From the NCBI RefSeq assembly GCF_014647515.1, contig NZ_BMPI01000003.1, positions 1 through 64,000 on the forward strand: 64,000 nt of DNA. Reading direction: 5' to 3'. Numbering within the stretch: the stretch's first letter is position 1; every line of letters begins with the position of its first letter. This DNA comes from Dactylosporangium sucinum. Lineage in GTDB: Bacteria; Actinomycetota; Actinomycetes; Mycobacteriales; Micromonosporaceae. Made by a program: the position numbers and the translations under genes. Shown here one piece after another: positions 1 to 8,287 of the stretch. The notes under the pieces are model-generated. The model worked only from the letters and a program-made list of their open reading frames with translations. It searched no databases and had not been told where the DNA came from.

Positions 1-330
1 GGCGTGGCGGCTGGGGGCTTGGCTGCTGCGGGGGTGGCGGGTGCGGGTGCGGGTGCGGCGGCTGGTGCTGCGGGTGCTGGCGTCGCCGCGGTGGACGTGG
101 CGGCCGCGGAGGCGCAGGCCGCGGAACCGGCCGGCACCGCGCGGGCGCTCGACGGGCTTCCCGAGCCGGACGTGGAGCCGGAGCGCTTCTGGCTGCCGCC
201 GGTCCCGGTCACCGAGCCCGAGCCGGCCCTGACCACCGACCGTGACCTGCTCCTGCGCCAGCTCCCGACCCCGCCACCCGCCCTCGGCGGCGCCGACCTG
301 CAACGCGTCCTGCGCGACTGGTACCGCTGA
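1..330 (+). CDS. C-terminal fragment of an Ala/Pro-rich protein
   Basis: The reading frame is open from the first base of the window, so this is the 3' end of a longer gene; the GTG at 4 is probably internal. The visible 109 or so residues begin with an Ala/Gly-rich low-complexity stretch (about 40 residues). A more ordered tail follows, containing PERFWLPPVPVTEPEP and ending QRVLRDWYR. No domain is recognisable. The low-complexity stretch looks like a linker or an extracellular Ala/Pro region. It converges on the lipoprotein gene at 725, with a repeat-rich 394-bp gap between them. Function unknown. Confidence 0.55.
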   Translation, partial: GVAAGGLAAAGVAGAGAGAAAGAAGAGVAAVDVAAAEAQAAEPAGTARALDGLPEPDVEPERFWLPPVPVTEPEPALTTDRDLLLRQLPTPPPALGGADLQRVLRDWYR

Positions 331-454
331 CCCACACGCCGGTCAGCACCGCGTCCGGGGAGGCGGCGGAGACGAGCCGCGCGAAGCGGGCCCCCGGGAG
401 AGCCGGTTGCCACCCACGCGCAGCCCCGCGCCACCCGCCGGGCAACTCATCGCG

Positions 455-518
455 TAGACGTTGGTCAATCTACCCTCATGTCGATCGCGATTCGTGAGGG
501 TAGATCGACCAACGTCTA
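455..518. repeat. 24-bp palindrome between convergent genes
   Basis: Left arm 455-478 and right arm 495-518 are reverse complements over 24 bp with one mismatch, separated by a 16-nt loop that contains CGATCG. It sits between the 3' ends of a plus-strand gene (stop at 330) and a minus-strand gene (stop at 725). It could be a bidirectional terminator or a dispersed palindromic element. No T-tract follows either arm. A 15-bp tandem array starts 3 nt after it. Confidence 0.85.
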
Positions 519-520
519 AG

Positions 521-565
521 CGGTCACCGGCACGGCGGTCACCGGCACGGCGGTCACCGGCACGG
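521..565. repeat. 15-bp tandem repeat, 3 copies
   Basis: Three exact consecutive copies of CGGTCACCGGCACGG occupy 521-535, 536-550 and 551-565. They are intergenic and directly follow the palindrome at 455-518. The rest of the 331-724 gap holds only this array and the second inverted repeat at 620-676; I see no gene in it. Confidence 0.9.
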
Positions 566-619
566 CGGCCGCCGCCCCCGACGCCGCGCTCCGCGCAGGC
601 CAAGCCTCCGGTCCGTCGT

Positions 620-676
620 CATGATCGAGGGAACGAAATGGCTGCCCCCGACGACCAGATGTTTCCCTCGATCATG
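620..676. repeat. 14-bp inverted repeat downstream of lipoprotein gene
   Basis: CATGATCGAGGGAA at 620-633 is exactly complementary to TTCCCTCGATCATG at 663-676, with a 29-nt spacer. It lies just downstream of the minus-strand lipoprotein gene (stop at 725), so a stem-loop in that transcript could act as a terminator or RNA-stabilising structure. A small dispersed repeat is the alternative. Confidence 0.7.
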
Positions 677-724
677 GCACCGGCGCCAGGTGGGAACGCG
701 CAGCGCCGCAGCAGGGCGTGGCCC

Positions 725-1633
725 CTAAGCCGGTAGCGGCTTCATCCCCAGGCCCTTCAGGGAAGCCTGCAGCTTCGTCTTCGACGAGACGTTGAGGAAG
801 CAGTGCGCGATCCAGTCGCCGAGCTTCCACTGGCTCGCCGTCAGGCCGGTCCAGAACGTGTAGACGTCGCCCCGCTCGTACAGCTGCAACTGCGTGATTC
901 CCAGGAACGTGGCGATCTTGCCGTAGCAGCCGTCGCTGGCCAGCTCGTTGAGGCGCTTCGCGTCCGGGTAGCTGCTCGCCGTCGCGGTCCACGTGCCGAC
1001 GAACTCGGTGTCGTGCGGCTCGGTGCAGGCGACCGGTGTGACGGCCTCGACCGTGCGGTAGAAGCCCTCCGGCGACACATCGTCGCCGTCCAGCCGTACG
1101 CAGGTGAGGGCCAGCGGCTTCGGATCCTTCAGGCCGTCCTTCAGGCTGCCGGTGCGCGCCTTGGGTGCGAACAGGTCGTCCTCCGCCTCGGCCAGCCCGC
1201 ACACCCACTGCCGGGCCCCGCCCCGCCAGGCCGCCTCCCGCGGCGTGGAGAACCAGGGGAACAGCCGCCCGGTGTGCCAGTCGGCGCCCACGAAGGCGGT
1301 CGCGGCGTTGCTGCACTCGGCGAAGGCGGCCCGGCTCGGGTCGCTGTTCCAGACCGGCGGGGCGGCGGCCTCGCCGACCGGGCCGGTGAACGCGCCGACC
1401 AGGATGACCTCGGCGGTGTGTTCCTGCGCGCAGTCGACGATCGTGACCGGGGCCAGCGACGGCTCGAACGCGATGATCCCGCCGCCGGTCACGCAGGTGC
1501 CGACGGCGGGCGGTGCGTACGACGCCTTGGGCTGGGCAGACCACCCGTTCACCAGGTCGCCGTCGGTGCCGGTCGGCGTGCCGCACCCGGCCAGCACGAG
1601 CACCGTCACCGTCAGCAGCGGGAGGGCGCGCAC
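725..1633 (-). CDS. Septum-formation-family lipoprotein
   Basis: 302 residues from GTG at 1633, which starts 5 nt after the upstream gene's stop. The N-terminus is a short lipoprotein signal, MRALPLLTVTVLVLAGC, with lipobox LAGC at about residues 14-17, so the protein should be anchored to the outer face of the membrane. The mature part has evenly spaced cysteines (CVTGG, VDCAQEHTAEV, CSNAA, CVRL, ACTEPHDTEFVG, HCF). The paired C..xHxxEV/CxxPHxxEFVG pattern is typical of the actinobacterial septum-formation (DUF4190-associated) family. It follows DUF3105 in the same operon. The exact role in the envelope or division is unknown; the family name is an assignment from pattern recognition. Confidence 0.7.
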   Translation of the reverse strand: MRALPLLTVTVLVLAGCGTPTGTDGDLVNGWSAQPKASYAPPAVGTCVTGGGIIAFEPSLAPVTIVDCAQEHTAEVILVGAFTGPVGEAAAPPVWNSDPSRAAFAECSNAATAFVGADWHTGRLFPWFSTPREAAWRGGARQWVCGLAEAEDDLFAPKARTGSLKDGLKDPKPLALTCVRLDGDDVSPEGFYRTVEAVTPVACTEPHDTEFVGTWTATASSYPDAKRLNELASDGCYGKIATFLGITQLQLYERGDVYTFWTGLTASQWKLGDWIAHCFLNVSSKTKLQASLKGLGMKPLPA

Positions 1634-1638
1634 GGCGC

Positions 1639-2298
1639 TCAGCCGTTTCCGGTTGCCGTCGAGCCCGTGCTGCACGCCGCACCGGGCTCCATGCTGGCCG
1701 TCTGCCGATACTTGCGGATGAAGTCGTCGATGCGGTCGTCGTCGGCCGAGGACACCCGCAGCTGGTAGCCCCACGCCTGCAGCGACACCGCCGACGGCTG
1801 GCCCGGGAACGGGCTCATGAGCAGGTAGTCGTTGCCGCGCACCCGGGAGGCGAGCTTCTCGATCTCGGACGCGCCCAGCCCCGGCTTGTAGGTGACCCAG
1901 ACCGCCCCGTGCTCCAGGCTGTGCACGGCGTTGCCGCTGTCGATCGGCTCGGCATACACGTCGCCCTTGCACTGCTGCCACACCTGGCGGTGCGGGCCGC
2001 CGGCCGGTGGGGTCATCGGATAGTCGATCTTCTCGTCCGGGGGCCGGTGCTCCTGGGACAGCCACTCCGGGTGCTCCGTGCGGTAGTCGACGACGCCGGG
2101 GATGTCGTCGGACCCCGATCCCGGCAGGATCGAGCCGTTGTCGCGCAGGAGCCAGAACGCCCCGGCGATCCCGGCCACGCACATGAGCGCCAGCACCCCG
2201 ACCACGGACACGACCGCGATCACCACCCGCCGGTCACCCCCGCCACCGGGCGCGGCCGGCGGCGCCTGGTACTGCGGCGGCGGATACTGGCCCGTCAT
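1639..2298 (-). CDS. DUF3105 membrane-anchored protein
   Basis: 219 residues. A Pro/Gln/Tyr-rich cytoplasmic N-terminus (1-22) is followed by one transmembrane helix (about 24-51, VVIAVVSVVGVLALMC...) and an extracellular domain. The domain carries the DUF3105 hallmark HSLEHGAVWVTYKPG and a late LLMSPFPGQP segment. These are family features I recognise; no biochemical function is established. First gene of a two-gene minus-strand unit with the lipoprotein at 725-1633 (5-nt gap), so the two probably work together at the cell surface. Start is the only ATG before the TM helix. Confidence 0.85.
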   Translation of the reverse strand: MTGQYPPPQYQAPPAAPGGGGDRRVVIAVVSVVGVLALMCVAGIAGAFWLLRDNGSILPGSGSDDIPGVVDYRTEHPEWLSQEHRPPDEKIDYPMTPPAGGPHRQVWQQCKGDVYAEPIDSGNAVHSLEHGAVWVTYKPGLGASEIEKLASRVRGNDYLLMSPFPGQPSAVSLQAWGYQLRVSSADDDRIDDFIRKYRQTASMEPGAACSTGSTATGNG

Positions 2299-2381
2299 GC
2301 GCCAGACCCTACCGGAATGTCAAACATGCGACGCAATTGCCCGGGACCTAGCCGCACGACCGTCGATGTTAGGGTCGGGCC

Positions 2382-2990
2382 ATGCCGGCCGAGTGTGCGA
2401 TCGACGACTGCGGCGTGCTGGCGATCGGGCGCTGCCGCGAGTGCGGCCGCGCCTTCTGCATGTCGCACCAGGCGCACAACGAGGTCACCGGCGAGGGGCA
2501 CGCGGCGCTGTGCCTGCCCTGCCTGGGCCGCCGCCGGCGCCCCCGCCCCACGGACGACACGCAGGCCGACCGCGACCGGCGGTGGCTGTCGTCCGGGCAG
2601 GCCGCCCTGGACCTCTACGCGGCCGGCGTCGCGCCGCTGCCGATCGTCGAGCACCGCTCCCGCTTCGTGCCGTCCCGGCTCGGCCGCCGCCGGGAGGAGA
2701 TCCACGAGGTCGAGGTCGGCGCGCTGTGGGTGGTCGGGAAGTTCGCCTGGACCGAGATGCAGGAGATCCCGGAGACCCGCGGCTGGACCACCGGCCTGCT
2801 CGCCCATCCCGCGGGCGGCTACCCGGTGCAGATGATCGCCCGCGCGGTGGCCCGCTGCCGCGTCTCGGAGGGCGTGGCCACGCTGGTGCGCGACGCCGCC
2901 TACGGCGACAGCTGGACCCAGCTGGAGCGCGCGGAGATCCCGAAGATCGTCGCGGCCGTCAAGGAGCTGATCTCCGGCAACCGCGGCTAA
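2382..2990 (+). CDS. Zinc-finger protein of unknown function
   Basis: 202 residues. The first about 50 residues hold a Cys/His cluster: CAIDDCG, CRECGRAFC, then SHQAHNEVTGEGHAALCLPCLG. The spacing resembles B-box or AN1-type zinc-binding modules (two CxxC pairs plus C/H pairs). The remaining 150 residues are a globular domain with no family I recognise (WVVGKFAWTEMQEIPETRGW is its most distinctive stretch). Divergent from DUF3105 across an 83-bp gap and convergent with the MurL-like gene. A role in protein or nucleic-acid binding is only a guess. Confidence 0.65.
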   Translation: MPAECAIDDCGVLAIGRCRECGRAFCMSHQAHNEVTGEGHAALCLPCLGRRRRPRPTDDTQADRDRRWLSSGQAALDLYAAGVAPLPIVEHRSRFVPSRLGRRREEIHEVEVGALWVVGKFAWTEMQEIPETRGWTTGLLAHPAGGYPVQMIARAVARCRVSEGVATLVRDAAYGDSWTQLERAEIPKIVAAVKELISGNRG

Positions 2991-3027
2991 GGCCGCAGCC
3001 CGGCCCCAGTCGTGCAACAGGCCTTAG
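2987..3027. terminator. Possible bidirectional terminator
   Basis: CTAAGGCC (2987-2994) pairs with GGCCTTAG (3020-3027). The 8-bp arms include the stop codons of the two convergent genes. The stem is short and the 25-nt loop long, so this is only a weak candidate. Confidence 0.35.
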
Positions 3028-4358
3028 CCCAGGGCGCGCAGCGCCTCCAGGTAGCGCGGCGGCGCCAGCGTCGGCGCGTCACCCCGGAACGCCGCGTCGA
3101 CCTCCGCGTCGCCGGGCAGGCCGCCACCCGATGCCGTCACCTCGGCCACCAGCTCGCGCACGATCGGCGCGTCCCGCCAGTCCGGGTGCTCGGCGAGCAG
3201 GCGCAGCGCGACCAGCGACTCCTCGATCTCCCCGACGCACTCGAAGGGCTTGTGCGCGGTGAGGCCCATCAGCTCGCGATACCCCTCGAGCTGGGAGAGG
3301 TCCGTGAAGATGTCGGTGCCGAAGATCCCGACCAGGCGCTCGCGGCCGGTGAACGGGGCGAGGGCCAGGAACACGAACCGGCACTTCGGGCAGTGGCCGC
3401 ACCACCGGTCGCTGGCGTCGCGCTGCTTGAACGCCTGGTTGCAGCTGGTCACCACCGCGTCGTAGGTGGTGAACTTCGCGAACAGCGCGGCGATGTGCAG
3501 CTCGGACAGGCCGCGCAGGAGCGAGAAGTACGCGTCCTGGAGCCCGGCGTGGGCGAGCAGCGCGTCGCGCAGGTGGGCCTCGGCCGGCAGGCCCTTGGAC
3601 CACTGGTGGTTGATGTCGCGGCCGAGCCAGCTCAGGTTGGGCACCGAGGCGGAGCTCTCGTTCGACATCACGACCGGGCCCAGGCCGTGCATGAGCGAGG
3701 TGGCGACCGCGATCAGCGAGTTGATCGCGGTGACCGGGATGTGGCCGTTGTACGCCCCCGCGGCGTTGAGCTCGCGCATCCGCGGGTCGAGGGTCCGCTT
3801 GACGGCGCGCACCGGCTGCGGGGAGACGGCCATCACGGAGCGGATGATCGCGTTGGGGTTGACCGCGAAGAGCACGGGGTCGAGCCCGCCGTGCTGCAGC
3901 GCCTCCATGCTGACGATCGAGTCCTTGCCGCCGCCGACCGCGGTGAGCGGCGGCCCGGCCGGCGTGCTGCGCTCAGGAACACCGGCGTGCGGCAGCACCG
4001 GCTCGATCGCGAGGTCGAGCACGTAGGGGAGGTCGTTGCGGTATGCGAACTCGCCGAGCCCCTCGTGGAACAGCGCGTGCACCCAGGGCAGCGCGCCCTC
4101 GGCGAGCGGCGTGCCCAGCTCCACGCGCTTCGGCGCGGCGATCTTGTAGTACGACGTCGAGGCGGCCACGTAGAGCAGGTCGAGCACCCGGTCGAGCGCG
4201 GGGTGGAGCACGCTCGGCGGCCCGAAGTCGACCGTTTCCGTGAGCACCAGGTCACCGAGCGCATAGTGGAAGCGCGCGACACCGGTCGTGGGGTCGAACT
4301 CCCGGCCGGGGAAGCGCAGCGCGTCGGCATCAATCACGGCGCCCATGGTATCCGTCAC
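3024..4358 (-). CDS. murL: MurL-like UDP-MurNAc-peptide L-Glu epimerase
   Basis: 444 residues from the GTG at 4358, chosen because it overlaps the upstream stop as GTGA; an internal ATG at 4346 is the alternative. A central AVGGGKDSIVSME motif is the PP-loop of N-type ATP pyrophosphatases. A late WCGHCPKCRFVFLALAPF segment supplies two CxxC-like pairs. This combination matches MurL, the ATP-dependent enzyme that inverts the terminal L-Glu of UDP-MurNAc-L-Ala-L-Glu to D-Glu in Xanthomonas, where it partners MurD2; actinobacterial homologues are known. No murD2 is visible here. Instead it is coupled to a kinase/oxidoreductase fusion. Another ATP-driven adenylation chemistry remains possible. 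Confidence 0.6.
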   Translation of the reverse strand: MTDTMGAVIDADALRFPGREFDPTTGVARFHYALGDLVLTETVDFGPPSVLHPALDRVLDLLYVAASTSYYKIAAPKRVELGTPLAEGALPWVHALFHEGLGEFAYRNDLPYVLDLAIEPVLPHAGVPERSTPAGPPLTAVGGGKDSIVSMEALQHGGLDPVLFAVNPNAIIRSVMAVSPQPVRAVKRTLDPRMRELNAAGAYNGHIPVTAINSLIAVATSLMHGLGPVVMSNESSASVPNLSWLGRDINHQWSKGLPAEAHLRDALLAHAGLQDAYFSLLRGLSELHIAALFAKFTTYDAVVTSCNQAFKQRDASDRWCGHCPKCRFVFLALAPFTGRERLVGIFGTDIFTDLSQLEGYRELMGLTAHKPFECVGEIEESLVALRLLAEHPDWRDAPIVRELVAEVTASGGGLPGDAEVDAAFRGDAPTLAPPRYLEALRALG

Positions 4359-5779
4359 CGGAACGCGGCCAGCACCTTCGTCATCGGCTCGACACACGCC
4401 GGGTCGGGCAGCCGGACCATCACCTCGCTCACCCCGGCCTCGGCGAGCTGCCGGAACCGCCCGATCTGGTCGGCCACCGTGCCGGCGTTCACCGCGGTCA
4501 TGTAGGCGGAGCGGCTGCGCCGGCCGCGGAGCCGCTCGACCAGCTCGTCGAGGTGGCGGTCATCGACGGCGACGAGCGCCGTGGTCAGGTGGGTCAGCGC
4601 GGTCGACGGGTTGTAGCCGCGCAGCACCGCGGCCTTGCGCCGGACCGTGGCCAGGTCGCCCATGACGTTGGCCGCATCGCCGTGCGAGGCGGCCAGGCGC
4701 AGCGTGCGCCGCTCGCCGTTGCCGCCGACGATGATCGGCACGTGCTCCTGCACCGGCCGCGGGTAGCACAGCGCCTCCGGCACGGTGATCGCCCTGCCCT
4801 CGAAGCGGGGGCTGCCCTTGCCCCACAGCAGCGGTAGCACCCGGAGGGCGTCCTCCAGCAGCGCGTACCGCTCGGCGACGCTCGGGAACGGCCAGCCGTA
4901 GGCGACGTGCTCCTCCTTGAACCAGGCCAGGCCGAGCCCGCAGACGGCCCGCCCGCCGCTGAGCACGTCGAGCGTCGCCACGATCTTGCCGAGGTGGGCG
5001 ACGTTGCGGTACGTCACGCCGGTGACCAGCGTGCCCAGCCGGACCCGGGACGTGCAGGCGGCCAGGTACGCGAGCGTCGTCCAGCTCTCCAGGAAGTCGT
5101 CCCAGGCGCGGCCGATCTGCGGGATCTGCCGGAAGTGGTCCATGACGTAGATCGCGTCGAACCCGGCCTCCTCGGCCGCCGCGGCGGTCGCGCGGACGTT
5201 GACGCCGGTGAACTCGCCGAGGTGCAGCCCGAAGCGCAGCCGGGTGGGGTCGTCGGCCTGCCGCCGCGCCGCGGCGGGGGAGTCCACGAACGCCGCGGGC
5301 ACGACGCGGACGGCGGTCTCCCGATGTACCGCCGCGAATCCCTCCGCATCGAGCACCGCCCTGGCGGAGGCCCACGAGCGCAGCTGGGCCGTCAGCGCGG
5401 CCGCCGGGATCCGCTTCGTCGCGCGGGCCCGGTTGCGGGCGCGGCACTCCTGCGCCGGCGTGTCGAAGGCGACCGCCACGCACGGCACCCCGTGCGCCGC
5501 GGCCAGCTCACGCCAGCGCGCCCGCCGGTCGGCGTCCAGCCCCAGCGTGTCGATCACGGTCGTGAGCCGGCGCCGGACCCGCTGCTCGACGACCGTGTCG
5601 AGCAGCGCGAACGCGTCGGCGCTGGCGCTGATGTCGTCCTCGCCGGCGCCGACCAGCGCGCGCAGCCGGTCGCTGCTCACGATCCGGTCGGCGGCGAAGT
5701 GGGCGGCGGCCCAGGTCGACTTCCCGGACGCGCCGGGGCCGACCAGCACCACCACGCACGGCTCCGGAAGGGTCAGCAC
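4355..5779 (-). CDS. P-loop kinase / LLM F420-type oxidoreductase fusion
   Basis: 474 residues in two modules. Residues 1 to about 170 are a small-molecule-kinase-like AAA_33 domain: Walker A GPGASGKST at 14-22, a DRLRALVG switch-like segment, and an RARNRARATKRIP lid-like run. Residues about 185-474 form a luciferase-like (LLM) oxidoreductase barrel: FGLHLGEFTG, DAIYVMDHF, RVRLGTLVTGVTYRN, GGRAVCGLGLAWFKEEH, VPIIVGGNGERRTLRLAA. LLM proteins of this type in actinomycetes usually bind F420. Both halves look intact. It is translationally coupled (GTGA) to the MurL-like gene, implying a shared pathway; the substrate is unknown. Confidence 0.8.
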   Translation of the reverse strand: MLTLPEPCVVVLVGPGASGKSTWAAAHFAADRIVSSDRLRALVGAGEDDISASADAFALLDTVVEQRVRRRLTTVIDTLGLDADRRARWRELAAAHGVPCVAVAFDTPAQECRARNRARATKRIPAAALTAQLRSWASARAVLDAEGFAAVHRETAVRVVPAAFVDSPAAARRQADDPTRLRFGLHLGEFTGVNVRATAAAAEEAGFDAIYVMDHFRQIPQIGRAWDDFLESWTTLAYLAACTSRVRLGTLVTGVTYRNVAHLGKIVATLDVLSGGRAVCGLGLAWFKEEHVAYGWPFPSVAERYALLEDALRVLPLLWGKGSPRFEGRAITVPEALCYPRPVQEHVPIIVGGNGERRTLRLAASHGDAANVMGDLATVRRKAAVLRGYNPSTALTHLTTALVAVDDRHLDELVERLRGRRSRSAYMTAVNAGTVADQIGRFRQLAEAGVSEVMVRLPDPACVEPMTKVLAAFR

Positions 5780-5820
5780 GAGCCGAGTCTGCCAGAGGAG
5801 AGCTCCACGACATCAATGCG

Positions 5821-5867
5821 TTACAAGACGCGCCGATCCGCGTAATCAAACTGTCGACAATCGACAG
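5821..5867 (+). promoter_or_regulatory. Candidate promoter and operator of the allophanate operon
   Basis: TTACAA (5821-5826) and TAATCA (5843-5848) are 16 nt apart and could be -35/-10 boxes. The inverted repeat CTGTCG-N5-CGACAG (5851-5867) lies where transcription would start and ends 1 nt before the ATG at 5869. No Shine-Dalgarno sequence is visible, so a very short leader is likely. A GntR/FCD-type repressor such as the one at 15825-16466 would be a natural ligand, but that link is inference. Confidence 0.4.
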
Positions 5868-5868
5868 C

Positions 5869-7584
5869 ATGACAGCCACGGCCACCGCCGCCAGCATCGC
5901 CGGCCTCCGCGCGGCCTACCTGCGTGGTGAGCTGACCCCGGACGACGTCGCCGGCCGGGTCGCGGCGGCCCCCGCACCGCCGGCCGTGTGGATCAGCCGC
6001 GTGCCGGAGGAGGCGCTGCGGGCCCGCGCCGCCGAGCTGGGCCGGCGGGATCCGCGGGAGCTGCCGCTGTACGGCATCCCCTTCGCGGTCAAGGACAACA
6101 TCGACGTCGCCGGCCTGCCCACGACGGCCGCCTGCCCGGCGTTCGCCCACACCCCGGCCCGCTCGGCGCCGGTGGTCGACCGGCTGCTCGCGGCCGGCGC
6201 GCTGCTCGTCGGCAAGACCAACCTCGACCAGTTCGCGACCGGCCTGACGGGCTCCCGCTCGCCGTACGGCGCCGTCGAGAGCGTCTACGGCGGCGGCCTC
6301 ATCGCCGGCGGGTCGAGCTCCGGCTCGGCGGTCGCGGTCGCGGCCGGCCTGGTCGCCTTCGCGCTCGGCACCGACACCGCCGGCTCCGGCCGGGTGCCCG
6401 CCGCGCTGAACGGCATCGTCGGCCTCAAGCCCACCCGCGGCCTGCTCAGCACCGCCGGCGTGGTGCCGGCCTGCCGCTCGCTCGACTGCGTCTCGATCTT
6501 CGCCGTGGACGCGTCCGACGCCGCCGCGGTCCTCGCCGTGGCGCGGGGCCCAGCGAGCGGGGATCCGTGGTCCCGTGCCGGATGTTCCCCGGTGGTACCG
6601 CCGGAAGCCGTGCGCCTCGGCGTCGCCCGCCCGGAGGCCCTGGACTTCGAGGGCGACCGCGGGCAGGCCGAGCGCTACGTCGAGGGCTGCCTGACCCTGG
6701 CGCGGCGCACCGCGAGCGCCGACCCGGTCGACGCCGGGCCGCTGCTGGAGGCGGGCGGGCTGCTGTACGACGGCCCGTGGGTCGCCGAGCGCCTGGCCGA
6801 CCTGGAGGACTTCCTGCGCGACCACGGGGCCGACGTGCTGCCGCTGACCCGCGGGATCATCGAGGGCGGCCGGCGCTACAGCGCGGCCGAGGCGTTCCGG
6901 GCCCGGCACCGGCTGCAGGAGCTGCGGGCGGCGACCGCGCGGCTGTTCGAGCGCATCGACGTGCTGGCGCTGCCGACGATCCCCACGACGTACACGCTCG
7001 ACGAGATCGCCGCCGAGCCGCTGCGGCGCAACGCGGTCCTAGGGCGGTTCACGCAGTTCGCCAACCTGCTCGACCTGGCCGTGGTGACCATCCCGAACGG
7101 GCACACCCCGGCCGGCCGCCCGGCCAGCCTGTCGCTGGTCGGCCCGGCGTTCACGGAGGCCACCCTGCTGGCCCTGGCCGGGGCGCCGGTGCCGGCCGAC
7201 CCGGCGCTCACGGAGCTCGCCGTCGTCGGCCACCACCTGCGCGGCGAGGCCCGCAACGGCGAGCTGGTCGCGCTCGGCGGCCGGTTCGTGCGGGCCACCC
7301 GGACCGCGCCGCACTACCGGCTCTACTCCCTGGACGGTCTGCCCGGCCTGGTGCGCGTCGCCGAGGGCGGGTCGGCGATCGAGGTCGAGGTGTGGAGCGT
7401 GCCGGCCGCGGCGGTCGGCGCGCTGCTCGGCAGCGTCCCGCCGCCGCTCTCGCTCGGGCACGTGTCGCTCGCCGGCGGCGGGCGGGTTCCCGGGTTCCTG
7501 TGCGAGGCCTACGCGACGGCGGACGGCCAGGACATCAGCGCCAGCGGCGGCTGGCGGGCATTTCGTGCTTTGGAGGCGCGATGA
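5869..7584 (+). CDS. atzF: Allophanate hydrolase
   Basis: 571 residues, full length for the family. Splits allophanate to ammonia and CO2 in the cytoplasm. The amidase domain carries a complete Ser-cisSer-Lys triad: K75 in [10 protein letters not shown]149 in GGSSSGS, S173 in GTDTAGSGR. The spacings (74 and 24) are those of AtzF-type amidases. After about residue 450 comes the allophanate-hydrolase C-terminal domain ([23 protein letters not shown], ending [10 protein letters not shown]). It heads an operon with two isochorismatase-like hydrolases, to which it is coupled by an ATGA overlap. In other bacteria this enzyme ends the biuret, triuret, cyanurate or urea-carboxylase routes; no urea carboxylase is adjacent, favouring biuret-type input. 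Confidence 0.93.
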   Translation: MTATATAASIAGLRAAYLRGELTPDDVAGRVAAAPAPPAVWISRVPEEALRARAAELGRRDPRELPLYGIPFAVKDNIDVAGLPTTAACPAFAHTPARSAPVVDRLLAAGALLVGKTNLDQFATGLTGSRSPYGAVESVYGGGLIAGGSSSGSAVAVAAGLVAFALGTDTAGSGRVPAALNGIVGLKPTRGLLSTAGVVPACRSLDCVSIFAVDASDAAAVLAVARGPASGDPWSRAGCSPVVPPEAVRLGVARPEALDFEGDRGQAERYVEGCLTLARRTASADPVDAGPLLEAGGLLYDGPWVAERLADLEDFLRDHGADVLPLTRGIIEGGRRYSAAEAFRARHRLQELRAATARLFERIDVLALPTIPTTYTLDEIAAEPLRRNAVLGRFTQFANLLDLAVVTIPNGHTPAGRPASLSLVGPAFTEATLLALAGAPVPADPALTELAVVGHHLRGEARNGELVALGGRFVRATRTAPHYRLYSLDGLPGLVRVAEGGSAIEVEVWSVPAAAVGALLGSVPPPLSLGHVSLAGGGRVPGFLCEAYATADGQDISASGGWRAFRALEAR

Positions 7585-8276
7585 CTGCAACGATCGGCCC
7601 GGTCGTCGGCGCGAGGCCGTACGCCTGGCCCTACGACGGCTCCGTCCCGGTGGACCGGACGGCGCTGCTCTGCATCGACTGGCAGACCGACTTCTGCGGG
7701 CCGGGCGGCTACGTCGACAGCATGGGCTACGACATCGAACTCACCCGGGCGGGCCTGCCGGCCACCGCCAAGCTGCTCGACCACGTCCGTGGCCTCGGCA
7801 TGCTGGTGGTCCACACCCGCGAGGGCCACGACCCCGGCCTGTCCGACCTGCCGCCGAACAAGCGCTGGCGCTCGGCGCAGATCGGTGCCGAGATCGGCTC
7901 GGCCGGCCCGTGCGGGCGGATCCTGGTCAAGGGCGAGCCGGGCTGGGAGATCGTCCCCGAGGTCGCGCCCGCCGACGGCGAGCCGGTCGTCGACAAGCCT
8001 GGCAAGGGCGCCTTCTACGCCACCAACCTCGACCTGGTGCTGCGCGCCCGCGGCATCACCCACCTGATCCTCACCGGTATCACCACCGATGTCTGCGTGC
8101 ACACCACGATGCGCGAGGCGAACGACCGCGGGTACGAGTGCCTGATCCTCTCGGACTGCACCGGCGCCACCGACCCGTCCAACCACGCCGCCGCCCTGCA
8201 CATGGTCACCATGCAGGGCGGGGTCTTCGGCTGCGTCGCCACGTCCACCGACGTGATCGCCGCGACGGCTTCCTAG
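7581..8276 (+). CDS. biuH: Isochorismatase-like hydrolase, probable biuret/triuret hydrolase 1
   Basis: 231 residues. Cysteine hydrolase fold with triad D33 (CIDWQTDF), K139 ([10 protein letters not shown]) and C172 (TTDVCVHTT), plus Q212 (MQGGVFG). As I recall, biuret hydrolase BiuH of Rhizobium uses D36, K142, C175 and Q215; all four match here with one constant offset of 3. Predicted to remove one amide from biuret (to allophanate) or from triuret (to biuret). Starts inside the atzF stop codon (ATGA), so product transfer to allophanate hydrolase is natural. A ureidoacrylate or other ureide hydrolase is the main alternative. The paralogue next door differs in the middle, suggesting a different substrate. 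Confidence 0.72.
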   Translation: MTATIGPVVGARPYAWPYDGSVPVDRTALLCIDWQTDFCGPGGYVDSMGYDIELTRAGLPATAKLLDHVRGLGMLVVHTREGHDPGLSDLPPNKRWRSAQIGAEIGSAGPCGRILVKGEPGWEIVPEVAPADGEPVVDKPGKGAFYATNLDLVLRARGITHLILTGITTDVCVHTTMREANDRGYECLILSDCTGATDPSNHAAALHMVTMQGGVFGCVATSTDVIAATAS

Positions 8277-8287
8277 GAGCGTCCACT

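Noticed and set aside
4-330. Complete small gene starting at GTG 4
   Set aside because: Frame is open to base 1 and there is no room to see a ribosome-binding site; more likely a gene truncated by the window edge.
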